8,722 bases of DNA from Bacteroidota bacterium (GTDB lineage Bacteria; Bacteroidota; Bacteroidia; Flavobacteriales; Flavobacteriaceae). The DNA lies in the NCBI GenBank assembly GCA_947483095.1, contig CANKLD010000051.1:1-8722 (forward strand), written 5' to 3'. Shown here piece after piece: positions 1 to 6,627 of this stretch. The position numbers were made by a program, and so were the translations under genes. Under the pieces are notes generated by a model. That model did not search any database. It saw nothing but the letters and a program-made list of their open reading frames with translations, and was not told the DNA's origin. The first letter of the stretch is position 1. Each line of letters begins with the position of its first letter.

Positions 1-1
1 T

Positions 2-193
2 GAGGTTCAATCTTTAGGAAAAGGAAAATCTACAACAGGGGTTCAGGTTTATGATATGACAGGACGATTAATCGAACAACGTCAAGAAGAATCTAATTCA
101 GTTGAAGTAGGAAATAATTATCCATCTGGAGTTTACATTGTAATTGTAACGCAAGGGGAAGAAATGAAAACACTTCGAGTGATTAAGAAATAA
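2..193 (+). CDS. C-terminal end of a T9SS-secreted protein (type A sorting domain), 5' truncated by window
   Basis: The frame opening at base 2 reads 63 codons to TAA at 191-193. It encodes a segment with VYDMTGRLIEQ, then NNYPSGVYIVIV, then a basic end, TLRVIKK. This is the usual layout of the type A C-terminal sorting domain of type IX secretion: a beta-sandwich with a 'V-Y-D-x-x-G-R' strand, an 'L/YPSGVYIV' strand, and a terminal strand ending in Lys. The family domain directs export across the outer membrane and is removed by the sortase PorU. The functional part of the protein lies upstream of the window, so its activity cannot be told. A strong terminator follows 22 bases after the stop, so this is the last gene of its transcript. 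Confidence 0.88.
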   Translation, partial: EVQSLGKGKSTTGVQVYDMTGRLIEQRQEESNSVEVGNNYPSGVYIVIVTQGEEMKTLRVIKK

Positions 194-215
194 TTTTAAT
201 TTTTATTTATCAGAG

Positions 216-246
216 AAGGCTGTCCTTTCGGACAGCCTTTTTTTTA
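216..246 (+). terminator. Intrinsic terminator of the T9SS protein gene
   Basis: A perfect 10-bp stem (AAGGCTGTCC at 216-225 with GGACAGCCTT at 230-239) closes a TTTC tetraloop and runs into nine T residues at 238-246. It is the strongest hairpin in the left half of the window and ends transcription of the upstream gene before the decayed region. Confidence 0.93.
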
Positions 247-639
247 TAAAGATTCTAGCTGAATAAGTTAACCATTTTAAGAGCTGACTAAACAAATTAG
301 TAGTAAATACCATTTAGAAATATAAAATAATATAAAAAAATGTATGATATAGTCCAAAACCCCTTGTAAATTCTATGATTCTTTGGATTACTATAAAAAA
401 CGAAAGTTCCAATATTTGGTATTTCCAGAGAGGGTTTCATTATTTGATCAAAAATAGAAAATATCGAACATCAAAAACCAATGCTTTATTTAGTCAAAAA
501 AATAATTTCAAAGGTGAGGATAAGCTAACGTTACCCTCGTAAAAAGTTAAGAATAGAAACCTTAATTTATATAAAATATACGAAAAGTTTGTATCTCTGT
601 ATCTCTTCAAATTAAAACTTTATTTAAAAGACAATTATC
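247..639. other. Non-coding, decayed spacer
   Basis: No frame stays open for a convincing length on either strand, and I recognise no protein fragment here. Two small things stand out. A tandem duplication of GTATCTCT lies at 591-606. At 482-500 a stretch containing TTTAGTCAAAAA repeats 12 bases of the IS-end-like element at 6334-6345. The second feature suggests that the left end of the IS3-type remnant may lie near 482, with most of the element deleted between there and about 640. That is inference from a short match. Confidence 0.5.
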
Positions 640-642
640 AAA

Positions 643-975
643 TGCAGCAAGTGCATCAGACCCAATCATCCACAAACACAAGGAAAGATTGTACGCTATC
701 ACAGAACCATTATAAACGTTGTGAAACTTTATAATTACTTGGCGCCAGAAAAATTAGAAGCTGCTTTACAAAAGTTTGTTAAACGATACAATAATGAGTG
801 ATATCGTGAATCATTAAAAAACTTAACACCTGCGGATGTGTATTTGGGAAGAGGTGAAATGATATTAAAAGAAAGACAAAAATTGAAGAAGATTGCAATT
901 ATTAATCGTAGAAATGAGTACCAAAAATTAAAATTAACAAGAAATAAAAAAAAACATTTATATTTGAATTATTAA
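643..975 (+). pseudogene. IS3-family transposase (OrfB) C-terminal remnant, inactivated
   Basis: In one frame to TAA at 973-975, the translation includes HPQTQGKIVRYHRT (667-708), then a helix-rich stretch with APEKLEAALQKFV, then NNE-stop-YRESLKNLTPADVYLGRGE and a Lys/Arg-rich tail. This is the end of the rve/DDE integrase domain of IS3-group transposases. Two lesions are visible. An in-frame TGA at 799-801 stands where family members have Arg (NNERYHESL), consistent with CGA to TGA. The catalytic Glu of the GKIERYHR motif is Val (GTA, 691-693). Upstream of about 640 the frame is lost, and a likely frameshift lies near 661, since another frame reads better before it. The N-terminal two thirds, including both catalytic Asp residues, and OrfA are missing. 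It is certainly non-functional; the family call is firm, the subgroup is not. Confidence 0.87.
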
Positions 976-1017
976 CTAAATACTCTCTTAGGAAAAGTTC
1001 ACTTTAGATTGAAAATA
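972..1017 (+). repeat. IS-end-like repeat, copy 1
   Basis: Starts at TTAACTAAATACTC, overlapping the last codon of the transposase remnant, and ends near base 1017. It aligns with 6377-6420 over the whole length, in the same orientation, with one 2-base gap and six mismatches, five of them transitions. Its place just after the transposase stop fits the right-hand terminal repeat of that IS. This copy has lost the terminal CA seen in copy 2, as expected for a decayed end. Confidence 0.62.
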
Positions 1018-1024
1018 TAATATT

Positions 1025-1350
1025 ATGAATACTATTTACAAATTAAAATATTCAAATCGTTATAATATGTTACTTCTATTAGTTTTTCTATTTAGCTTTA
1101 ATACTTATAAGGCTTTCTCCCAAGACTGTGGGTTAACATTTAATGGACAGAATCAACCTCTTGACGAAAGAACAGGTCTCAATTTAACACCAAACGGATT
1201 TGTGTCTTTTACTAATGAATTTGATATCACATTCGATATTAAATTGATTTAATGCAAAAAAGTTTATTTGGTAATATTTTGAGAGTAATTAGTGATAAGA
1301 ATCAAAATATTGATTTAATTATTTCTAACAATCCAACATTGCTTAAATGA
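1025..1350 (+). pseudogene. Broken gene: signal peptide plus start of a lectin-like (LamG/ConA-like) exported protein
   Basis: The first piece (1025-1252, 75 codons) has an N-terminal signal peptide: a basic start, a hydrophobic core MLLLLVFLFSFNTY, and likely cleavage after KAFS. It continues with GLTFNGQNQPLDERTGLNLT and FVSFTNEFDITFDIKL. The frame then ends at TAA 1250-1252. The next piece reads on in another frame from ATG 1252 (overlapping that stop as TAATG): SLFGNILRVISDKNQNIDLIISNNP, ending at TGA 1348-1350. The two pieces join naturally into one beta-strand-rich sequence. This resembles the N-terminal concanavalin/LamG-like domain of Bacteroidota exported or sensor proteins that I recall, so a frameshift near 1240-1252 is likely. 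The rest of the domain is missing. Function cannot be assigned; the pseudogene call is fairly sure, the family call moderate. Confidence 0.62.
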
Positions 1351-1596
1351 AAGAGTAACAGCGTTTTTTACAAAACTTTCTATCCCGCACCAATAGAAGA
1401 AGAATCAGATTCTTCTGTAATTGGAGGATTAATGGGGCTTTATGCTATTGCCTTCTTAGTTACGGGTTCGATGTTTGTTTTTATGGGGATTCCATCCTTT
1501 GAATATCTTAGTGAAAAATTAGCAGTTGGTTCGGGTTTAATTTGCTTAATAGGTTCATTAATTTTTTATAGTAAGAGGAGAAAAAAAGTTAATTAA
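1351..1596 (+). pseudogene. Membrane-protein C-terminal fragment (two helices)
   Basis: The frame of the second piece of the broken gene continues past TGA 1348-1350 and stays open to TAA 1594-1596. It encodes a short acidic linker (PAPIEEESDSS), a hydrophobic helix around GLMGLYAIAFLVTGSMFVF, a short polar loop (FEYLSEK), a second helix around GSGLICLIGSLIFY, and a basic tail KRRKKVN. It looks like the membrane anchor at the end of a larger protein. It may be the tail of the same broken gene after an internal deletion, or debris from another gene. An alternative is a real 54-residue membrane protein starting at ATG 1432; nothing supports translation from there. I do not recognise the family. 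Confidence 0.45.
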
Positions 1597-1642
1597 TATT
1601 ATTTCACAAAAAAAATTAAAATTGATTTTGAAATACCGATTC

Positions 1643-1670
1643 TTGTCAAGTTAGAAGTTGACTTTGGCAA
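1643..1670 (+). promoter_or_regulatory. Candidate operator/promoter region of the xyl operon (paired TTGnCAA)
   Basis: Two heptamers, TTGTCAA (1643-1649) and TTGGCAA (1664-1670), start exactly 21 bases apart, about two helical turns. Between and overlapping them, GTCAA-N8-TTGAC (1646-1663) forms an inverted repeat. TGACTTTG at 1659-1666 is one base off the Bacteroidota -7 box TAnnTTTG, but no TTG lies at the proper -33 spacing. The location, 22-49 bases before the xylulokinase start, suits an operator for an off-window xylose regulator. This is inference. Confidence 0.3.
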
Positions 1671-1691
1671 ATAATCACTAATTATTAAATT

Positions 1692-3176
1692 ATGTATTAC
1701 ATTGGATATGATATCGGTAGTTCTTCAGTTAAGGTAGCCTTGGTAGAAGCAACTACGGGAAAAAATATAATAATTATAAATGAGCCACAAGAAGAAATGG
1801 CCATCACTTCATATCATAAAGATTGGGCAGAACAAGATCCAGAACTTTGGTGGGAATATTGTTGTACTGCAACAAAAAGAGCTATTAAAGAAGCTAATAT
1901 AGATGTTACCAAAATTTCTGGCGTAGGTATTTCCTATCAAATGCATGGATTAGTAGTAGTGGACATAAATGGGAATTCTTTACGTGATTCAATTATTTGG
2001 TGTGATAGTAGAGCTGTAACAATTGGCAACATAGCTTTTTCTGAAATTGGAGAACAAAAATGTTCGGAACATTTATTGAATTCGCCGGGGAATTTTACCG
2101 CTTCTAAATTAAAATGGGTTAAGGATAATGAACCTGAGATATATAATAAAATATATAAATTTATGTTGCCGGGGGATTTTATTGCATACAAACTAACGGG
2201 AGCAATTGCTACTACAAAAAATGGATTGTCTGAAGGAATGCTTTGGGATTACAAAGAGAATACCTTAGCCAATTGGTTATTAGATCATTATGGGATTAAT
2301 ACCTCATTGACCCCAAGAATTGTTGAAAATTTTGTTAATCAAGGAGAAATAAATGATAAAGGAGGCAACGAATCTGGGCTTCCTAAAGGTATTCCTGTGA
2401 TTTATAGAGCAGGAGATCAACCTAATAACGCTTTATCATTGAATATTTTACAACCTGGAGAAGTGGCTGCTACTGGAGGCACTTCGGGGGTAATTTATGC
2501 AGTAACCGATCAATTAAAATCGAAAGAAACTTCTAGAATCAACAGCTTTGTCCATGTTAATTATACCGATGAAAAACCAACAGTTGGCAAACTTTTATGT
2601 ATAAATGGAGCTGGAATTCAATACCGTTGGCTTAAGAATTTTAGTCAAGGTGATTCTTATGAGAATATGAATTTAAAGGCTGAAAAAATACCTGTTGGAT
2701 CTGATGAAGTAGTAGTTATTCCTTTTGGCAACGGAGCCGAAAGAATGTTGAATAACAAGAATGTTGATAGCCATATAATTAATTTAAATTTCAATAAACA
2801 TGATCATGGACATTTGTATAGAGCAGCTATTGAAGGAATTGCTTTTTCATTTGTTTATGGAATGGAGATATTAAAAAATGATAACACTGAAATAAAAGTG
2901 ATACGCGCAGGAAATGATAATTTGTTTCGTTCAGAAATTTTTTCAAATACAGTTGCTACTCTTATAGGACACGACATAGAAATTTATCACACTACTGGCG
3001 CTGTTGGAGCAGCAAGAGCGGTTGGACTTCAGGATGGTAATTATGAAAAATTTGGTAAAAATATTTTAAAAAATGACTATGTATTGACACATTCACCATT
3101 GCAAAATTGTGAACCTTATATAGTCGCTTATAATAATTGGAAAAAAGAATTAGAAATAATAATAACACATAAATAA
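1692..3176 (+). CDS. xylB: Xylulokinase
   Basis: FGGY-family carbohydrate kinase of 494 residues, the normal length, phosphorylating D-xylulose to D-xylulose 5-phosphate with ATP in the cytoplasm. The N-terminal phosphate-binding strand is DIGSSSVKVAL (7-17). QMHG (83-86) is the sugar-binding motif typical of xylulokinases rather than glycerol kinases, followed by WCDSR (103-107). GDQPNNA (241-247) carries the expected catalytic base Asp242, and TGGTSG (261-266) is the second nucleotide loop. The FGGY C-terminal signature lies around EGIAFSFVYGMEIL (381-394), then RAGNDNLFRSEIF (405-417) at the adenine site and TTGAVGAARAVG (434-445). The first ATG gives a complete N-terminus. It is the first gene of the operon; xylA follows after 6 bases, so the two are surely co-transcribed. 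No damage is visible. Confidence 0.95.
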   Translation: MYYIGYDIGSSSVKVALVEATTGKNIIIINEPQEEMAITSYHKDWAEQDPELWWEYCCTATKRAIKEANIDVTKISGVGISYQMHGLVVVDINGNSLRDSIIWCDSRAVTIGNIAFSEIGEQKCSEHLLNSPGNFTASKLKWVKDNEPEIYNKIYKFMLPGDFIAYKLTGAIATTKNGLSEGMLWDYKENTLANWLLDHYGINTSLTPRIVENFVNQGEINDKGGNESGLPKGIPVIYRAGDQPNNALSLNILQPGEVAATGGTSGVIYAVTDQLKSKETSRINSFVHVNYTDEKPTVGKLLCINGAGIQYRWLKNFSQGDSYENMNLKAEKIPVGSDEVVVIPFGNGAERMLNNKNVDSHIINLNFNKHDHGHLYRAAIEGIAFSFVYGMEILKNDNTEIKVIRAGNDNLFRSEIFSNTVATLIGHDIEIYHTTGAVGAARAVGLQDGNYEKFGKNILKNDYVLTHSPLQNCEPYIVAYNNWKKELEIIITHK

Positions 3177-3182
3177 TACGAT

Positions 3183-4508
3183 ATGGTAGTTTTAGGTAAC
3201 AAAGAGTACTACAAAGGAATTGGTCAAATCCAATATGAAGGGAAGGATTCAGATAATCCTCTAGCATTTAAATATTATAATCCAGATCAAATTGTAGCCG
3301 GAAAAACAATGCGTGAACATTTTAAATTTGCCATCGCCTATTGGCATACCTTCTGTGGTCAAGGTTCCGATCCTTTTGGTCCGGGAACACAAAAATTTGC
3401 ATGGGACCAATCATCAGATCCTATTCAAGCAGCAAAAGATAAGGCAGATGCCGCTTTTGAATTTATTAGTAAAATGGGTTTTGATTATTTCTGTTTCCAT
3501 GATTATGATTTAATTCAGGAAGGAGCTACATTTTCTGAATCAGAAAATCGATTGAATATCATCACGGATTATATAAAAGAAAAAAAAGCAGCTTCAGGCA
3601 TAAAGTTACTCTGGGGAACAGCGAATTGTTTTTCTAATCCACGTTACATGAACGGAGCTGCTACTAATCCCGATTTTAATGTGTTGGCAAGAGCTGGCGG
3701 ACAAATAAAATTAGCATTAGATGCGACTATTGCCTTAGGAGGCGAGAATTATGTTTTTTGGGGAGGTCGTGAAGGTTACATGTCTTTGTTAAATACCAAT
3801 ATGGGAAGAGAATTAGACCATTTGGGACAATTTTTAAGAATGGCTCGCGATTATGCTCGTGCTCAAGGTTTCAAAGGGAACTTTTTTATTGAGCCAAAAC
3901 CAATGGAACCCATGAAACATCAATATGATTTTGATTGTGCTACAGCCATTGGATTTTTAAGAGCTCAAGGTTTAGAAAAAGATTTCAAAATGAATATTGA
4001 AGTAAATCACGCTACATTAGCACAACACACTTTTCAACATGAAATGGAAGTAGCTGCTAAAGCGGGAATGTTAGGAAGTTTAGACGCCAACAGAGGAGAT
4101 TATCAAAACGGATGGGATACTGATCAATTTCCAAATAACATTCAAGAAACTACCGAAGCGATGTTGGTATTCTTAAAGGCAGGTGGTCTTCAAGGTGGCG
4201 GCGTAAATTTTGATGCTAAAATTAGAAGAAATTCTACTGATTTGGAAGACGTTTTCTACGCACACATTGGAGGAGCAGACACATTCGCTAGAGCCTTATT
4301 GACAGCGGATAAAATCATCACTTCATCATCTTATACCAAATTAAGAATAGAAAGATACAGCTCATTTGATTTCGGAAAAGGAAAAGAGTTTGAAGAAGGA
4401 AAATTAGATTTTAAAGCTTTGTACGAAATCGCCAAAGAAAACGGAGAACTTTCTTTACAAAGCGGAAAACAAGAATTATTTGAAAATATTATTAATCAAT
4501 ACATTTAA
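3183..4508 (+). CDS. xylA: Xylose isomerase, class II
   Basis: A 441-residue TIM-barrel isomerase interconverting D-xylose and D-xylulose, using two divalent metals. Length and the N-terminal extension (KEYYKGIGQIQYEG) place it in class II, with the Bacteroides, Thermotoga and anaerobic-fungal enzymes. All expected active-site residues are visible: His106 and Asp109 in FHDYD, the WGGREGY loop (193-199), Glu237 and Lys239 in IEPKP, and Glu273 and His276 in NIEVNH. Asp301 lies in GSLDANRGD, Asp312 and Asp314 in GWDTD, and Asp344 in VNFDAK. The Trp of FAWDQ (72-76) also fits the sugar pocket. It begins 6 bases after xylB and lies 46 bases before the symporter gene, in the middle of the operon. 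The first ATG matches the start usual in this family. It appears fully functional. Confidence 0.97.
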   Translation: MVVLGNKEYYKGIGQIQYEGKDSDNPLAFKYYNPDQIVAGKTMREHFKFAIAYWHTFCGQGSDPFGPGTQKFAWDQSSDPIQAAKDKADAAFEFISKMGFDYFCFHDYDLIQEGATFSESENRLNIITDYIKEKKAASGIKLLWGTANCFSNPRYMNGAATNPDFNVLARAGGQIKLALDATIALGGENYVFWGGREGYMSLLNTNMGRELDHLGQFLRMARDYARAQGFKGNFFIEPKPMEPMKHQYDFDCATAIGFLRAQGLEKDFKMNIEVNHATLAQHTFQHEMEVAAKAGMLGSLDANRGDYQNGWDTDQFPNNIQETTEAMLVFLKAGGLQGGGVNFDAKIRRNSTDLEDVFYAHIGGADTFARALLTADKIITSSSYTKLRIERYSSFDFGKGKEFEEGKLDFKALYEIAKENGELSLQSGKQELFENIINQYI

Positions 4509-4554
4509 TTATTGAAGATAATATAATGCATATTAATTAACCAATTAAACCATT

Positions 4555-6243
4555 ATGAAAACATTACATTTATTAGACTATTTAGTTTTTTTAATTTACT
4601 TTTTAATTATTGTAGGATATGGGTATTCTGTTTATAGACGTAAGAAAGTAAAAAATACTACTGAATCACATGACTATTTTTTAGCTGAAGGCTCTTTAAC
4701 CTGGTGGGCAATTGGAACTTCTTTGATTGCTTCCAATATATCTTCAGAACAATTTATCGCTATGTCAGGAAATGGCTTCAAGATGGGTTTAGCTATTGCA
4801 ACCTATGAATGGATGGCTGCTTTGACACTAATTATTGTAGCAGTATTTTTTATTCCCGTTTATTTGAAAAATAAAATATATACCATGCCTCAGTTTTTGA
4901 GCGAAAGGTATAATGGAAATGTAGCGATGATAATGGCAGTTTTTTGGTTGTTACTTTATGTAATTGTGAATCTAACTTCAATTCTTTATTTAGGAGCACT
5001 AGCTATAAATGGGATTTCTGGAATTGAAATTAATCTTTGTATGTATGGTTTGGCTTTTTTTGCAATTGTTATTGCATTAGGAGGGATGAAAGTAATTGGT
5101 TACACAGATGTTATACAAGTTGTGTTTTTAATTTTTGGAGGTTTAGTAACTACGTATTTAGCTTTAGATAAGGTAGCCGAATTAAATGGACAGCATGGAA
5201 TGGTTGAAGGATTTAACTATATGTTGAATCAGTCAGGGGATCATTTTCATATGATTTTAACGAAAGAAAATACTAACTTTCCGAGTTTACCTGGATTGAC
5301 GGTTCTATTAGGTGGTATGTGGATTGTAAATCTTAACTACTGGGGTTGTAACCAATACATCACTCAAAGAGCATTAGGTGCTGATTTAAAAACGGCAAGA
5401 TCAGGAATCCTTTTTGCTGCATTTTTAAAATTATTAATGCCAGTTATAGTTGTTCTCCCTGGGATTGCAGCCTATGTTATTTATATAAAAGGAGGGCTTC
5501 AAACAGAGATGTTAGGAGCGGATGGAATTATTAACCCGGATAAATCATATCCAGTGTTATTAAATTTATTACCTGTTGGACTAAAAGGGTTATCTTTTGC
5601 TGCTTTAACTGCTGCTATTGTTGCTTCACTAGCAGGGAAAGTAAATAGTATTTCTACTATTTTTACTTTGGACATTTTTAAGAAAAAAATAAATATTCAG
5701 GCTAGCGAAAAGAAAATGGTTCAAGTGGGAAAAATTGTAGTGGTTGTAGCCATGTTATTAGCAGTTATTATTGCACCAATGTTGGGAATTGATAAAAAGG
5801 GAGGTTTTGAATTTATTCAAGAATATACTGGATTTGTGAGTCCAGGTATTTTTGCAATGTTTATTTTGGGATTCTTTTGGAAAAAAACAAGTTCAAATGC
5901 AGCGATGTTTGCAACAATTGGAGGGTTTATTTTGTCGGTTTTCTTTAAGTTTTTGCCTAGATTAATGAATTTAGAATTTTTGAGTAACTATGGATTTGCA
6001 ACACTAGTAGAACAAAAAGACAAAACAATGCTTTACGAAATTCCTTTTTTAGACCGAATGGGTTTTGTATTTGCAATTTGTGTCCTATTTATGATTTTGA
6101 TTAGTTATTTAGACGAAAAGAGAGGAATTAAATCTAAAGGTCTTGAGATTGATACCAATATGTTTAAAGTTAATAATTCTTTCGCAGTAGGAGCATTAAT
6201 TGTAAGTGGGATTTTAGTTGCTTTGTATTCAATTTTTTGGTAA
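4555..6243 (+). CDS. Sodium/sugar symporter (SSS family, vSGLT-like), probable xylose importer
   Basis: A 562-residue inner-membrane protein with about 14 hydrophobic segments, the full length of the sodium:solute symporter family (LeuT fold). It resembles the Vibrio galactose transporter vSGLT closely. SSEQFIAMSG (63-72) carries Gln66 and ATYEWM (82-87) carries Glu85. NLNYWGCNQYI (259-269) carries Asn259 and the gate Tyr262. FLKLLMP (290-296) carries Lys292 and IQEYTG (421-426) carries Gln422. These match the vSGLT sugar-contact residues as I recall them. The TM8 Na+ site of vSGLT (AIVSS) reads AIVAS (354-358), so one of two Ser is Ala. Co-occurrence with xylA and xylB makes xylose the likely substrate, though galactose or glucose cannot be excluded by sequence. 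It is the third gene, 46 bases after xylA with no terminator between. Confidence 0.92.
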   Translation: MKTLHLLDYLVFLIYFLIIVGYGYSVYRRKKVKNTTESHDYFLAEGSLTWWAIGTSLIASNISSEQFIAMSGNGFKMGLAIATYEWMAALTLIIVAVFFIPVYLKNKIYTMPQFLSERYNGNVAMIMAVFWLLLYVIVNLTSILYLGALAINGISGIEINLCMYGLAFFAIVIALGGMKVIGYTDVIQVVFLIFGGLVTTYLALDKVAELNGQHGMVEGFNYMLNQSGDHFHMILTKENTNFPSLPGLTVLLGGMWIVNLNYWGCNQYITQRALGADLKTARSGILFAAFLKLLMPVIVVLPGIAAYVIYIKGGLQTEMLGADGIINPDKSYPVLLNLLPVGLKGLSFAALTAAIVASLAGKVNSISTIFTLDIFKKKINIQASEKKMVQVGKIVVVVAMLLAVIIAPMLGIDKKGGFEFIQEYTGFVSPGIFAMFILGFFWKKTSSNAAMFATIGGFILSVFFKFLPRLMNLEFLSNYGFATLVEQKDKTMLYEIPFLDRMGFVFAICVLFMILISYLDEKRGIKSKGLEIDTNMFKVNNSFAVGALIVSGILVALYSIFW

Positions 6244-6247
6244 AATT

Positions 6248-6270
6248 ATATTGGAGTTGCCAATATTTTT
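6248..6270 (+). terminator. Putative terminator of the xyl operon
   Basis: A perfect 7-bp stem, ATATTGG (6248-6254) with CCAATAT (6260-6266), closes a 5-base loop and runs into five T residues at 6266-6270, starting only 5 bases after the symporter stop codon. The stem is AU-rich, so termination may be partial. Confidence 0.55.
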
Positions 6271-6325
6271 GTCTTCATAAGCGAGTGATTCTGTAAACGT
6301 TCACCTGTAAATCGTCAGCAAAAAG

Positions 6326-6420
6326 TGTACTGATTTAGTCAAAAACTAAGAGAGTGTATTCAAAAATTATTAATTTTTAACTAAATACTCTTAGGGAAAG
6401 TCCATTTTAGTTTGAAGACA
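6326..6420 (+). repeat. Palindromic MITE-like remnant with IS3-like ends, containing IS-end repeat copy 2
   Basis: The segment starts TGTACTGATTTAGTC and ends GTTTGAAGACA, so it has TGT...ACA termini as IS3-group elements do. Near its middle AAAAATTA (6362-6369) and TAATTTTT (6371-6378) are perfect inverted arms. Further out CTAAGAG (6346-6352) faces CTCTTAG (6387-6393), giving an imperfect palindrome of about 48 bases. The right part (6377-6420) is a second copy, in the same orientation, of the repeat at 972-1017 next to the IS3 transposase remnant. I read it as the two ends of an IS with the interior deleted. No target-site duplication is clear, and no transposase lies inside. Confidence 0.42.
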
Positions 6421-6627
6421 TACATACTGGGTTTACTTCAGGTATACCTCATGTTTTCCTAGAGTTTATCCAAGATTTCCCCCAAGTAAACCAAAAATAA
6501 AAAGTAAAGAAATACATTAGGTTTAGCTTACAGAAACCTATGGTTTATTTATTTTTTTACGATGTCTTTTATTGATAAATTAGTTAATGGTTTTGTAGTA
6601 GTTTATGACCTACAATTGCAACAAAGT
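6421..6627. other. Non-coding spacer downstream of the recombinase, with short inverted repeats
   Basis: No open frame of note. GGTTTACTT (6430-6438) and AAGTAAACC (6484-6492) form 9-base inverted arms 45 bases apart. AGGTATACCT (6440-6449) is a perfect 10-base palindrome between them. TAGGTTT (6518-6524) and AAACCTA (6534-6540) form a 7-bp hairpin. The recurring GGTTTA core could represent arm-type sites for the neighbouring recombinase, but nothing shows this. I see no good terminator for the recombinase gene on the minus strand, only a weak TTGTAG/CTACAA hairpin near 6593-6615. Confidence 0.4.

Noticed and set aside
516..541. Possible hairpin GAGGATAA/TTACCCTC
   Set aside because: Only an 8-base stem with a mismatch, no T-run and no gene nearby that it would serve.
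959..966. Perfect TATATTTG -7 box upstream of the broken lectin-like gene
   Set aside because: No TTG at 17-23 bases upstream, it lies inside the transposase remnant, and the downstream gene is broken.
1937..2191. 84-codon minus-strand ORF inside xylB
   Set aside because: It lies opposite a fully conserved kinase frame and has no recognisable protein or start signals; it is an antisense shadow.
3313..3513. 66-codon plus-strand ORF inside xylA
   Set aside because: Overlaps active-site coding sequence of xylose isomerase in another frame; composition is not protein-like.
6275..6292. TTCATAAGCGAGTGATT resembles TTCGTAGCGAGAGAGATT at the tRNA 3' end, possible second att site
   Set aside because: Alignment needs gaps and mismatches; the longest exact match is only GCGAG plus short pieces. 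It also lies between the xyl operon and the integrase, giving too small an element.
6346..6393. Long inverted repeat as terminator of the xyl operon
   Set aside because: The stem is interrupted, no T-run follows the right arm, and a cleaner hairpin with T-run lies right after the symporter stop.
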